From Botryotinia globosa (lineage: Eukaryota > Ascomycota > Leotiomycetes > Helotiales > Sclerotiniaceae), in NCBI GenBank assembly GCA_014898425.1, contig RCSZ01000002.1, positions 1,364,001 through 1,428,000 on the forward strand: 64,000 nt of DNA. The letters run 5' to 3'. Below the pieces are notes generated by a model, which saw only the letters and a program-made list of their open reading frames with translations, had not been told where the DNA came from and did no database searches. Position numbers and translations under genes: made by a program. This document shows positions 49,387 to 61,853 of this stretch, one piece after another. Within the stretch, counting starts at the first letter, position 1, and every line of letters starts with the position of its first letter.

Positions 49387-51700
49387 AGGATATTGAAAGA
49401 TAAAATAATCCTTTTCTTGAAGTAAATTTTGTGGTTATATGATTAGTGAGGAGGTAATGTTTTTGTATTTTTTGGGGAAAAGATATTTTTTCAGTTTTGG
49501 AATTTAGATAATAGGTTTTAAAGATTAAATTCTTTTTTCTTTTTATTTAGAATATTATTGATTTGTTTTATTAATATCTAAAATATTTTGTATTTTCAAT
49601 AAATATAAGTTGAATAGATTTTCAAAGAGATTATAGTTATATTTCAATTCTCTAGTTTTTTAAATTGGATTGATAAATATATAGATTAGGATTTCAAAAG
49701 AATATTAAATAAAGCTTTTATACAAAAAAAATGGAATAGAATATTATAGAATTTATAATAGAATTAATTATCAAATTGAAACAAGTTTATTATAAAATTG
49801 ATATAAGGATTATATTTCTTAAGTTAAACTATTTCCAAAATAATAAGATAATAAATTAATTCGATTATATATAATATAATCTTTTTCTCAATATAATTGT
49901 TAATCCTAAATCCTATATAGATATAAGATATAATTCGATTTCTTAATAGAATATTTCTATTGAATTCTATTATTTCAAAAACAGTAAATAATTAATATAT
50001 AAATATTTTTTAGAATAATATTTAATTTCGATTTATAAAAACAATTCCTTTATATCTATTATCGATTATAATATAGGATAAAAAATTCTCTTTTCTTGTA
50101 AGCAATTTGATAAATAAGATTATAAAATCTATATAATTATTCAATTCATTTTTCAATAAAAAACTATAAATAGTAATAATAAACAAATAGAAAATATATA
50201 AAAAATCATTCTAATTATAGTTTAGATTAAATATATCCTTTTTTCTAAATCAATCGAATTGATTGGAAAGCAAAGAGGGAAACAAAGTAGGGAATATATA
50301 AAGCCTTAATTTTTCGAAAAGCTATTTAATATAAAATTGTTTTTGATAAAACTAATGATAGTAATAATAATTCGGAATTAAATAGAATAAATATTTAATC
50401 AAAAACAATTATAGATTATATATTTAATAAAATTGTAGTGATAATATTTGTTATATTCTTTTTATAATAAATTATTGTTGATATTTCAATATTGAAAGCT
50501 GAAGTTTATTAAATCTTTAAAAAAAATGGGTGGGGAAGCAATCTTATTAATAAGAATTGATATAAATATAAAGGTTTGAATAGATTGAGATAGGGTAATC
50601 ATTAAACAATTATATTTCAGATATTTATAACAATTTTTTAGCTTTTAACAAAAGGTAGTATAAATATTGATACTATACATTAGCAATTCAATAATAATAA
50701 TTTAATCTACTAATTCATTGGATAAATCTTATTTTAATAAAATAATTAAAATTATATTATTATTAGTTATATTTACTTTTAATATTAGTTGTTAGAATTT
50801 GATGTAAAAAATATAAAAGGATTGATTTTTTTGTTATAGAAATATTAATTATTTTTGAGTTTTAATAGTTTTGTTTATATTTCTATAAATTTATTTCAGG
50901 ATATTTAATAAATCTATATAATTCTTTAAATAAATGAATTTTCTCTTTATATTATATAAACAGATTTATAAAACAATAGCTTTAATAAGTTTTTTAATAA
51001 TATAGAATAAACAAATATAAATAATATTAAAACAATTAGAATTAATATATATTTTATTTTAAATTTAATTTATAAAACAATTAAAATTGGATTTGATATT
51101 ATTAAATGAGGCAGAATTAAAAAGTTTTTTATTCAATTAGATTTTAATAAAAGATGGATTTAATAAAATAAATGAATTTGTAGATTTGATAGGAGTTTTG
51201 GGGGATATGATTTTAATATAAATAGAAGTAATAGATATAGATTCAATAAAATAATTAAATAAACAATTATTCTATATAATAATTTATTCTTACAATATAA
51301 TTTGAATATATTTTTTAATTAATATTTTAAAAAACTTTTATTCAAATAATCAATTAATCTTTTTTAACTTAATATAATATATAGATATTAATTGAAAATA
51401 TTAATATTATATTTAGGGGTTTTTAGATATAGAGATATCAAATTCCAAAGTATCTTCCAATCAATTGGGTGGGTATAGGGAGGATATTGTAAAAACAATA
51501 TTTATTAGGGTTAAAGTTATATAGTATTATAGAATAGATAAATAGGAATAAGAATTTAGTAATTTTGTTTCAATATAATAAAGTTATATTAATTCAAATA
51601 ATAGATTTAGAATTGAAGATTAAAATATAGTTCAAAAAGTTATAATATAGAATCTTACAAGTTGAAAATATACAGAGTTTTTCTAAACAAGTTAATTCAA
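49387..51700 (-). pseudogene. D gag-pol, part 1
   Basis: Minus-strand reading just right of C gives LPPHxSYNHKIYFKKR and then FNILY at the junction, the start of a gypsy reverse transcriptase (family pattern LPPHRPYDHKI). Across C the sentence continues with IHYIPPQIKS. Gag and protease should occupy 49.5-51.5 kb; no clear motif was read there. The 25-base palindrome recurs at 51561-51585, near the 5' LTR. Confidence 0.55.
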
Positions 51701-51709
51701 TCGAGCTCT

Positions 51710-51791
51710 AGCTCATTTGCACTCCAATACAAACGCCCATTTCGATCCCCTTCAAAGGGGCCAATATGTTACGTGGTCTCACACCGTGACA
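51710..51791 (-). repeat. D 5' LTR, preserved terminal part
   Basis: On the minus strand this reads TGTCACGGTGTGAGACCACG, then a GCCCCTTTGAAGGGG hairpin, ATCGAAATGGGCG and GAGCTAGAGCTCGATTG. Normal composition, almost no RIP, in contrast to the left LTR fragment. The inner LTR border is not determined. Confidence 0.7.
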
Positions 51792-51973
51792 ATAAGTTCT
51801 AGTTATATTTATACTATTTCAACTTCAATCTTTTATAAAAACCTTAATTTTGAAGCTAGCAATATAAAAAATATATTATTTGAAAGCTTTTAATCTCTTA
51901 TATATGATTACCACTTTTTTCTTTTTTATTCAATTTATATTAGCTTAAATAAACTGATTCAAAAGATTCTACT
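51792..51973. repeat. Fold-back element E, left arm
   Basis: About 182 bases that are the inverse of 58811-58992. Shared blocks: ATAAGTTCTAGTTATATTTATA, TTTTGAAGCTAGYAATATAA, GAAAGCTTTTAATCTCTTAT, ATATGATTACYACTTTTTT and AGATTCTA. It abuts the right end of D, so the arm may originally have been longer. Confidence 0.8.
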
Positions 51974-52205
51974 ATTAATTCAATCACAATACCAACCGGA
52001 AAAACTATACTAATTGGAAAAACTAAACTTCAATCAATAGAAAGTTTCGCATATTACTTATAACTAATTAAAGAGAATCTTATATATATCAATTAACAAA
52101 TTTGCTATAGTTATAGAGATATATGATTACATAATACATGAGTATAAAAAAACTTGACTTGCTTCTTACGAATTCATTATAGTATTATAACTAAATTAAT
52201 AATAG
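51974..52205. other. Centre of fold-back element E
   Basis: About 230 bases between the left arm and A2, moderately AT-rich with blocks such as ACAATACCAACCGGAAAAAC and GTTTCGCATATTAC. No open frame. Without A2 the E unit is about 590 bases, too small for a transposase, so E looks like a non-autonomous fold-back or MITE-like element. Confidence 0.5.
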
Positions 52206-52355
52206 TATTAGGGTACGAGTAAAGACTTATATTGTATCATAAGAGTTCTAAGTATTATAAAAGGTTGAGGTTTTATTATAGAAAGTAAAATATATTAAAA
52301 GTATACTAAGAGTTTATACCTAAAATTCAAAAGCAATATAATTAGTGTTGTAATA
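52206..52355 (-). repeat. A2 3' LTR (left)
   Basis: 150 bases. Starts TATTAGGGTACGAGTAAAG and ends ATTAGTGTTGTAATA. RIP-mutated at the internal end. Confidence 0.9.
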
Positions 52356-53099
52356 ATATCCTCCCCTTAAAGTTTGTTTATCTTAAATAAACTAAAGTAT
52401 AGACTAACTTTGCTATTTTTCAATAAAGTTATAGAGAATCGATTTAATAGATTAGTTTATTATTATATCTAAATTAAATAAATAATGAAATTAATCAAAT
52501 AAAAATCCAAAATCCTTTGAAATAATATTAGAAAACTCTAATTTCTATTATAAAGTTAAAACAAATTGTTTTTAAGATAGTAATCAATTAACAAATCTTT
52601 TTCAATCTATTCAGTTCTTATTTAAAAATTATTCCTAGTATAGTAGTATTTGAGGTAATAGGTTTTTTGAATTCAATTTATATAAACAAATCTAGTTTAT
52701 TTGAGTATATTAAGTGAAATATAATAATTATTCTTTTTTAGTTTCAGAAATCCTCAATTAATTGTTATTATAATAGATAATATTTTTATTTGATATAATA
52801 ATAGAAATTATATTTATTATAATAATCAAAAATCTTTCTGAATTCTTATTAATTAATTTCCTTATATATTTTATTATTTTTTTTGAAAACTCAATCTTAA
52901 TTTCTATATAATTTGATAGTATTGATAATATCTTAATTTGATAATTCTAATAAATAATAGAATAGTTAAAGTAATAAATTATGAAATATTAGAAAAATCT
53001 TGAAATTGATTAGAAATTGTAATAAACAAATCTATTTATAGATTTTGAGGATTTTATAAAAACTATTCCATTTATTATTACTCTTTTTTATTAAATGAT

Positions 53100-56000
53100 T
53101 GGTTTTTATATTTTTTATATTAATTTATATCTTGTTATCTTTTTTATAAAAAAAAATATCAATATAGATTTTATTAATATAATCTTTGTATTTCTAAATC
53201 AATTAAATTATAAGCACTTTGAGCTTAATTAAAATAAAATCAAATCTATTTGTAATCTTATTGGTTTTGAAAAACTCTTATTTTTTTTGATATAATAAAT
53301 TCGATAGAATTAATATAAACAATTTAATTTCAAAATATAAATAGTAATTGTAATTAATAAAGAATAAAGATATATTAATAATTTCTAATATAATATTATT
53401 CAATATAAATTTTACAAATAGAAATTAATTAGATTAATTATTCTAATAGAAATTCATAAAGATATAAAGATATTATTTAATTATAATATTAATCCTTTCC
53501 ATTTGATTATCAAATTCAAAATAAAATAAGAAAAATTATTTTAAAGTAATTAATAAATATTCAAACAAATACTTCTAAAACTCAAAAATAAATTGGAAAT
53601 CTTTATTGAATATAATATTATTAGAAATATTATACAAATAATAAATCTTCTTAACAAATCGATTTACAAGCTTTTTTATAAATAGCCTTACAACTAATAT
53701 AAAGTATTATATTTTAATTAATAATAAATAATTATAATAATATATTAATATTTCTTTTTATAATATTTATTAATTAATAATAATATAATATAATTAATAA
53801 AAATATCAAATTAAAAACGGAATAATATTAATAAAAATTCAAAGAATCTAGATATAATAAAACAAAAGATTTTAATATAAAAACAAAATTGATAAATTTA
53901 TATAAATATTTCAATCTCTTTGAATATATTAGATTATTAATATATACAAAAAACGAGATTAATAATTTTGATATGATTTAGATATCCGATTGATTTGATT
54001 GAATATATATAATATATAATTTATATATAAAGTTTGATAGAGAAGAGAATAAAGAAACGATTATAATAAAAAATCTTATTATTTATTAATCTACAATCTT
54101 ATAAAACTATTCAAAGATTTTTTCGAATATTTAATAATTAATAACAAATAGAAAAGTTTTGAAATATTATATATATAATTGTAATTAATTCAAATGATCT
54201 ATATATTTTATCAATAAAATCATTAATTAATTTATTAATATTAAAAATGATTATATTTATTAAAACTATTATTAGATCTAAATTGCTATTTATTTATCAA
54301 ATAATATCCTTAAATATAACAATATCGAATATTCATTCTAGGAAAATTATTTATAAATAATTCTTGATTTAATTGTTATTAGAATCAATATATATTAAAT
54401 AATCTTTAGCTTTACAATTCAAAATATTAAAATAAATAGTTTTATAATCGAATCAATATATAATATAGAAATTGAATCCTAATAAGAATTCAGTTTATTT
54501 AATTTATTATTGATTCAATATCTTTATTAACATAAAATATTTAAAATTCTTATAATCAATAATAATTTCGAATAATTTCTAAATATTATATAATTCCAGT
54601 CTCTATTCTTCTAATGATTTTATAATTATTAGGAATTCTTTATTATAAATCTCATAATTGCATTTAATAATATTATATTTTGATAAAAAGTATACTATTA
54701 AATATAAATTTCTTTTATTATTATATTACAAAAGGATATTATTCGCAATCTAATCAAAAACATTGGTTTCGATAATTATATAACAATAATAATCAAATAT
54801 AATAAGGATTAGAGTAAAGGAAAAAGCATTCTTTAATATTATAAAAATGTTTTTTTATTTAGAATTCTAGTTTTATACTCTTTCTTTTTTCAAGAAGCAA
54901 TTAAAGGGCTTTACAATCTTAAAAAAATTGTGAATAAAATGTTAATAAAAATTGATAAATCCAAAAAAACATTAGAGATCTTTGAATTTAATTAATGATT
55001 TCCAATTAAATATAATATCGATTTTCTTCGGGTTTATTTTTATATCTTTTAGAATGATAATTAAATTGAAGTATTTGATTCTTTTTGTTTCGAATTTGTA
55101 TTTATTAATATCAATTTGTAATCTAATATTAATTAATTACTAAACAATTTTACAAATATATTCTTTATAATTTGTAATATTTTTGAAATAAATCAAAATA
55201 TTATTTAAGTATATTATATAAGTTTTATTCAGGAGATTAAAGAGAATATGATTAATATAATTCTGGAATAAGATTAATATATTGTAGAGTTTGAAGGGTA
55301 TTATTAATAATTTAAATAAATTGAAATAAATAATGAAAATAATTTTCTATTTATAGTTTTCTGTGATTTATAATTTGTTAAAAGTAGTGATAATATTAAG
55401 CTTGATATAGATTTTAGTATAATATAAAATATTAAGAATTTCTTTAATTAGTAATAAAAGATATTAGTTTTTGATAATAATATTATTTAGATTTCAATAG
55501 TTTTAATAAATCCGAATACTTTTTTTTGATTTAATAATTAAAAGGAATAAAGTAATTAATTAAAAACAAGATTTCCAAATAAATTTTTTATTCAAATTAT
55601 TATTAAGCTATTTACAAACAATTTGAAATTCAATTAGGGATATTAGATAGTTTTTATTATATAATAATTCTTTGTTTAATATAATCTCGATTTTGTAATT
55701 TTATAAGTATTATAATAAAAGTTTGTTAACAAAAAAGGGTAGGAATTTTAGATATAGATTATAAAACCAAAAAAACAGTTTATTTTAAATCTCTGATATA
55801 AAAGGAATAGATTAATTTGTTTTTTCTATAAACTTATTAATATTATTATTTATTAAATCTTGATATAATTGAATAGAATTTTTGATTATTATATAATATA
55901 GATTGTAGATTCTATTCAATTCATTCTAGAATACTTTTATAATATAAACATTATTATTCTTATAGAATTATATAAAATTATTAGTTATAAAAAACTTTAT

Positions 56001-58400
56001 ATCTTATATTTCAAAACAAATACTTTATATAATATCAAATGATTCACTTGAGGAATTAAATAATAATAATAAGAATAAGAATAAAATATTTTGGTTTTAT
56101 AATAATCTTTTATATTTTCTAGAATTGGTAATAAATTGAATTGAAGTTGATTTTAAAAATAATTGATTAAAAATCATTCTAATTCGAATATTTGTTTTAT
56201 TATTAATATAATAAATATAATAAAGGTTTTTGTTTTCAAGATTAATAATATTAGGATTTTTTTGAGTATCCAAAATCTCAATAGATTTAAGAATTACTAA
56301 TTAATCTCGAGGTAATAAGGATTTAATTATAAAGCTTTCATTAATAATATTTTTTATAAAAACTGATTTTGAAATAAACTTTTGTAAAAGCAATGTGGAA
56401 TCGATTGTAAAATCAATTAATATAATTTTACTATTTTTTAGTAAAGTTATTTTGTGATTATTAGATATATCGAAGATAATAATTGTTATAATGTTAATAA
56501 AACAATAATATCTCAAGTAATATATAAATATAAATTTGAGTATTATTATTAATCAATTAATAGTGGGGTTATAGTATTAAAGCTAAAGAAGATTAAGAAT
56601 TATTAGATTTATAATTGATAAAATAATAATATAAAATAAATTAATTTTCTAATGATTATTAATTTGTATATTCAAAAGTGTATATTGAAAAAGAATATTA
56701 AAAAGCTTTTTATTGATTAGAAATAGATAATAAATATAGAGGAAAAGATATATAAATATTTAAAGCTTGAAGACAACTTTTTTATTAATAAAGCTATAAT
56801 TTATAGCTTTATTATTTATAAAATTAACAAGCAGAATGGTTATATTAGATACAAAGGAGATTTCTGTTGAGATTTTAAGAGATTTGCTATTTATTATTCT
56901 AAGATATAAAGGATTTCTAGATATAATTGATCTTTTAATTTACAAAGATAAATTTTCTATAAAAAATCTCGATTTGCAATTATAAATCAAGATTAATCTT
57001 TTGATATATTAGATTGGGGAATTAAGTTTTTATTTTTTTTTGAATAAATAAATCTTTTAATATATTTTCTTAAATTAAGTTTTTGAGTAAGGCTAAAAGG
57101 GATTAGTGAACTATAGTATAATAATATAATTAAAAAATAATTGATAAGCGGAAATGGGTTTTGATATAAAAAATTGATAGTATTATAATAATATTTAGAG
57201 CTCTAATATTGATTAATTATGAAAAAGCGATTAGTATAGGGATTATATTTTATATTAATATTGATATTGTATTTTATATTATTGATTCGTTTTTTATTAT
57301 AATTGTTTTTAATATAATTGGATTTCTTGTAATAAAAATAGAAACCAAAATTAAGATATTATTCTCAAATATAATGAGATAGGGGGTGTTGATTTTGTTG
57401 AATAGTATTTAATTATATAGAATTATTAAATAATTCTAATACAAAAAAAGCTGTAATTAAAGCTAGCTTTTTATTATAATATCTCGATTGATTATAACTG
57501 AAATTAGTATTCTAACTTTTATATTGATTATCAAAATAAGTTTTCTTTTTTAAATTATTATAAATATTTGTTATTAGATTATTTATATATCAATATTAAT
57601 AATAAAAAATTTATTAGAATAATTGATTAAAATATTAATCAATTCTTAAGAAATCTTGAGTTTAAAATTAGTAACTTATTATTCAATAGTTTTCTTATAC
57701 TTGATAATAAACTATTTGAATTTAATAATAAAACTATCAAATAAAGTTTTCCTTATTTTATATTTATTATAATCTATAAAAACTTTTTATAAAAAATCAA
57801 GGATTTAATATTATTAATTTAATTTATTTTAAATACTTATTATAATATATTATTTAAAAAATTAGAGATTAAAGTTATATAAATTATCTATAATCGTATC
57901 AAAGTATATTTGATTGTTTATATAAATCAAATTAAAAAGTAAATTAATAAGAAATATAATCTACTAGAATTCTAATTCGTTTTTATAATTTATAATTAAA
58001 TAATAATTGATTACACTATAGAATGCTATATATTGATTCTAATATTTTACAATATCTTATTTATTATTATTAAACTTTTCAAAAAAAGTGAAATGTTTTC
58101 AATGAAATAAAGCTTTTGGGTTATTACGAATAGCAATTTTTAATATCTCAATTGTATTCTATAATTCAACAATCTATAATTAAGCTTTATTGATTTAGAT
58201 ATATACTATAATAACTTAGTTTTGTAATAAAATTATAATTATTTCAATTGAAATAAATATAGCTTAAACAATTACAAAATATATAATATTTGAATTATTA
58301 AACAAATTTGTAAATAAGGAAATATTAATTTTAATAAAATCAATAATATAATTCAAAAAAAGAAATTATAAGAATAAACTAAATACAGCTATTTAATTAA
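53100..58400 (-). pseudogene. A2 gag-pol polyprotein, stop-riddled
   Basis: Minus-strand pol equivalent to A1: integrase core at about 53.39-53.78 kb and reverse transcriptase at about 55.0-55.72 kb, located by alignment of recognisable blocks, e.g. the region AATCTTGATATTATTA-like before the YLNN motif. More TpA-converted than A1 in most places. Not functional. Confidence 0.65.
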
Positions 58401-58659
58401 CTATTTTTAAAATACTTTCGTAAATACAAAATATTCTTATAAAGTTTTCAATAATAGATCAATATAAATATATTTTAATATAATCAAATAATTTTGTTAA
58501 AAAATAGCAAAGTTATTTATAATAAATCAATAATAAATTTGATTAATATAATTAGATTATAATTTTAATAGAATTAGAGTAATCAGAGCGATTAAGATAT
58601 AATTTGAATAAATGTTTTTAAAATGAAATTATAATAATTTCTAAATAGATAATACAAAT

Positions 58660-58809
58660 TGTTAGAATATAGATAAAGACTTATATTATACTATAAGAAT
58701 TCTAAATGCTATAAAAGATTGAGGTCCTATTATAGGAAATAAAGTATACTAAAAGTACACTAAGAGTTCGTGCCTAAGGCACAAAGGCAACATAGTTGGC
58801 GCCGTGACA
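58660..58809 (-). repeat. A2 5' LTR (right)
   Basis: 150 bases. The last 45 bases (GTGCCTAAGGCACAAAGG, GTTGGCGCCGTGACA) are nearly identical to the preserved end of the A1 right LTR. Confidence 0.9.
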
Positions 58810-58810
58810 A

Positions 58811-58992
58811 ATAGAATCTTTTAAATCAATTTATTTAAACTAATATGAATTAAATAAAAAAGAAAAAAAGTAGTAATCATATATAAGAGATTAAAAGCTT
58901 TCAAATAATTTATTTTTTATATTACTAGCTTCAAAACTGAGATTTTTATAAAGGATTAAAGTTGAAATAATATAAATATAACTAGAACTTAT
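58811..58992. repeat. Fold-back element E, right arm
   Basis: Inverse of 51792-51973; ends CTAGAACTTAT. Similarity to the other arm is high with mostly C/T and G/A differences. The first four bases overlap the A2 target duplication. Confidence 0.8.
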
Positions 58993-60590
58993 ATAATTAA
59001 TTAAAAGAGGTTTATATTGAATATAGCTAATCTAATATTAATAAAAATTATTTTAATATTATAGCTTTGATAATTCAATGATATAATTAATGATTTGATG
59101 TAAAATGACCTACTAAAATCTAAATGAAATTAAAAAATCTAAATGATATTAAAAAATCTAAATGAAATTAAAAAATCTAAATAAAATTAAAAAATCCGAA
59201 TAAAAAAAGATAAACCGATTTCGCCTACAAGCTTTCAATAAAATTTCTTTTTTAGATTTTTATAATTATAAATATAATTATATAATACTTTCTCAAAAAG
59301 TAAGGGGTCCTGGGGCTCGCAGGCCCCTGGCTTGATTCTTGGTTTTTATTATTCGTAATTATAAATCTATTAGCTCTTTGATAAAAATGTTTACAAGGGT
59401 TTCCATTTTGAATTAAAAATTAATTATATTTTCGAATATAATATAATTTCTTTATTTCTATTTTTTAATATAATTTATCTATATTTTCAAATCTATAAAT
59501 TTCTTTTATAAACTTATTATATATTTCAGATTATTATAGGAATTCCATTATTTTTTGAGTTATTTTAGATAAAAGTTTTGATAAAAGGTTTTTTTTCTGA
59601 ATATTATTCGTTTTTAATTCAATATCCTTTTTTAGTTTTTTTAAATAAATAATGAATATATTCATTGTTTTATTCTCTTTTTTTATACATATATTATTTT
59701 TTGAATTGATAATTGTTATTAGGACTTTTTATTTATAATTGTATTATATATATATTTTTTAAAAAAAATTAGTTCATTTGTTTATTAGCTGATTTGTTTT
59801 TATATTAATACTATATTATTAAAGATTATTTTTCGAAATATTGAATAATATAATATATTTTCTTTTCATTAATTACAAAATAATATTCTCTATTAAATTG
59901 AAATATAATCTCTATTTGGAAAAAAAAAGTTTTTTATATTCCTAATATCTTTTTCATTATATTACTTCAATCTTTATAGTTTTAAAGGTTTTTCTAAAAA
60001 AAAAGAATCCTAATGAATTATATTTGATATAGATATTAGATTATTGTAATTGGTTGAAATGAATATATATAAAATGCTATTTATAATCATTTTATAGGTT
60101 TTTTTTATAATTATTATATTCTTTTGAATTTTTTGAAATTATTAGATTATAATTATATTTTCTTTATTGAATAATTATAATAGGGTTATTTGCATATCAA
60201 TATCAATATTTTATAGAAATTAATTGATATTTCTATCTAATTGAAACGAAATTATATTATATAATTTTATATCTATAATATTATTAGAAGTTCTTTTTAT
60301 AGAAATTATAATAATATCAATAATTAATTAATAAATAAAGTTTAAAATTAATAAATCATTCTAAAAATAAAAATGAAAAGAATTATTAAAATAAATAATA
60401 ATAATAAATCAATTTAAATATATTTTTATATAAAGACTTGTTATTGCTTTTTTTTAAATTATAGAAAGTATATAATTTATAAGGAGTAGATTGACTTTGA
60501 TATAAGAACTTGAGGTAAGAGATTAGATTTTCGGAATATTCGGAAAAGAAAGAAATCCATAAAATATTCGGAAAAAAAAAGGAATTTGTA
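58993..60590. other. AT-rich region with small repeats
   Basis: No gene. It contains the 19-base tandem repeat at 59117-59210 and an isolated GC-rich patch at 59300-59340 (GGGGTCCTGGGGCTCGCAGG, then CCCCTGGCTTG) able to form a short GGGGC/GCCCC hairpin. Toward 60480-60590 the composition becomes less extreme. Confidence 0.5.
59117..59210. repeat. 19-base tandem repeat, about five units
   Basis: Unit AATCTAAATGAAATTAAAA starts at 59117, 59136, 59155, 59174 and, degenerate, at 59193. Units differ at one or two positions. Confidence 0.85.
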
Positions 60591-60960
60591 ATATGAAATG
60601 GATCTAAGAGTCTCCCACTGTGTAGCCTTACATGACTTATAACCTTATAACCTTAACAACTAATGTCTCATATACTTTTTAAAGAAAAGTATAGACTCGA
60701 TATTTATTTCTAGTTACATTATTAATCTCAATAAGCCCCTGTATATGAAGATTAAAATTGAGAACTCTTCTGAAGAGCTCTTTGCCTTCAAATATATCAC
60801 AATCGATATTCAATGGATAGTGTGTTTTAGCGCGAAATAATCTTTTCTCAGATCTCCAAGTGTAACTTCCAAATGTATAGTATCCCCTAGACCGCTGAGA
60901 ATGAGCTCCCTCGCTTAATAGGGTCTTATTAACCAATTAGATTATCAAGATTCCTTAAAT
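60591..60960 (-). other. Non-RIP patch with a small open frame, function unknown
   Basis: A normal-composition patch inside AT-rich DNA. The minus strand carries an 85-codon frame (60679-60936, starts MVNKTLLSEGAHSQRSRGYY). No homology recognised. The left side holds a short direct repeat (TTATAACC twice near 60640) and GAGTCTCCCACTGTGTAGCC, which could be the edge of an LTR or other repeat. I would not call the frame a gene without further evidence. Confidence 0.3.
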
Positions 60961-61160
60961 TCAATCTAATATTTACATTTATTTTTTAATATAAAATTAA
61001 ATTAATATTTTTTCTATATCAAAACTTCTAATATAATAATATATACTAATTCTCAATCTTTTCTTTTTTTGAAATTATAAAAATCGATATTTGAAATCAA
61101 GATTTAATATTATAAAAAATATGACTGAAAATTCATTAAAATAGTCATTCTATTCAATAA
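60961..61160. other. Last AT-rich stretch of the island
   Basis: RIP-like AT-rich sequence up to the return of normal composition near 61160. Nothing coding seen. Confidence 0.45.
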
Positions 61161-61853
61161 GGCTTTATTATTCAAGGTATATCGCACGGACCACTTTCGA
61201 AGCCCATTTCCAGCGGTCTAGGGAATGATATTTAATATGATGTGATATGCTGTGTACAATAATACAAAAGAGAAGATAGGGGAATAGGTATCTTTAGCAT
61301 AGCATAGCATAGCCATTCTTCGCCATCATACCATTCTCTCCATAAAATACACGAATTCTTTGGCTCCAACTCACGGTGCACCTTTTGCGAATGAATCTTC
61401 CCGGAATGAATTTGAGAAAGAGATCTAGTTTTGTTCCATTGATGCAACCTCCCATATAAAATTACATGCCGATATGGTCCCCGTCCCCAAATGTAGGAGC
61501 CGAGAAACTTCATTTATTTGATTGCTTGATAAAATGCCGAGCAATTTGTTCCCAGCCGATCCACTTTCCTTTTCTTTCCTTCATGGATACTCTGAATATG
61601 AAAATACCCTCCTCCTTCCATTGATGCTTCCAAAAATACATTGAAGTGAGAAACGCCAAGTTGATACAGCCAAAGCCAAAGCCAAAGCCAAAGCCAAAAG
61701 CTACCCACGCCAATCCCTAAGTGCGAGTCACTTCCCATGATCTCGCAAAGTAATATCAAGAAGATAGATTTATCTCCACCCTCGCAACTATGACCCAACG
61801 CTAAAAGAACAGAATAATAATGTAATTGCGGACTGAGAAAAACCGACGTGATA
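61161..61853 (-). other. 3' flank of the BUR1-like gene
   Basis: Normal-composition sequence downstream of the kinase gene. Open frames here (61232-61513, 61510-61713) lack recognisable motifs and overlap simple repeats: AGCAT units at 61296-61312 and AGCCAA units at 61668-61699. It is probably 3' untranslated and intergenic sequence. Confidence 0.45.

Larger units (their letters stand above)
35504..51791 (-). mobile_element. Ty3/gypsy element D, split by element C
   Basis: Minus-strand gypsy relic of about 5.6 kb without C. The right end is a preserved LTR start, TGTCACGGTGTGAGACCACG on the minus strand (51772-51791). The left end, about 45 bases at 35504-35548, is a RIP version of the same LTR start (GTGACA became ATGATA), followed by a purine run (AGAAAAAAAG on the minus strand) as expected beside a 3' LTR. 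Pol reads minus: the reverse transcriptase N-terminus lies right of C (49.39-49.46 kb) and its remainder and integrase left of C (36.35-38.67 kb). Most of the left LTR is missing. Confidence 0.7.
52206..58809 (-). mobile_element. Ty3/gypsy element A2, nested in E
   Basis: A 6604-base sister of A1 in the same (minus) orientation. LTRs of 150 bases at 52206-52355 and 58660-58809; target duplication AATAG at 52201-52205 and 58810-58814. The purine tract on the minus strand beside the left LTR reads AAGGGGAGGATA, less mutated than in A1. Internal sequence follows A1 with an offset of about 27.43 kb. Confidence 0.9.

Noticed and set aside
60679..60936. 85-codon minus-strand frame as a real gene
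   Set aside because: No recognisable motif, isolated patch, and repeat-like flank; listed only as an uncertain patch.
9180..61160. Mitochondrial or mitochondrial-insert origin of the AT-rich block
   Set aside because: It contains LTR retrotransposons with target duplications and RIP-type stops, and no mitochondrial gene was recognised; it joins nuclear genes on both sides.
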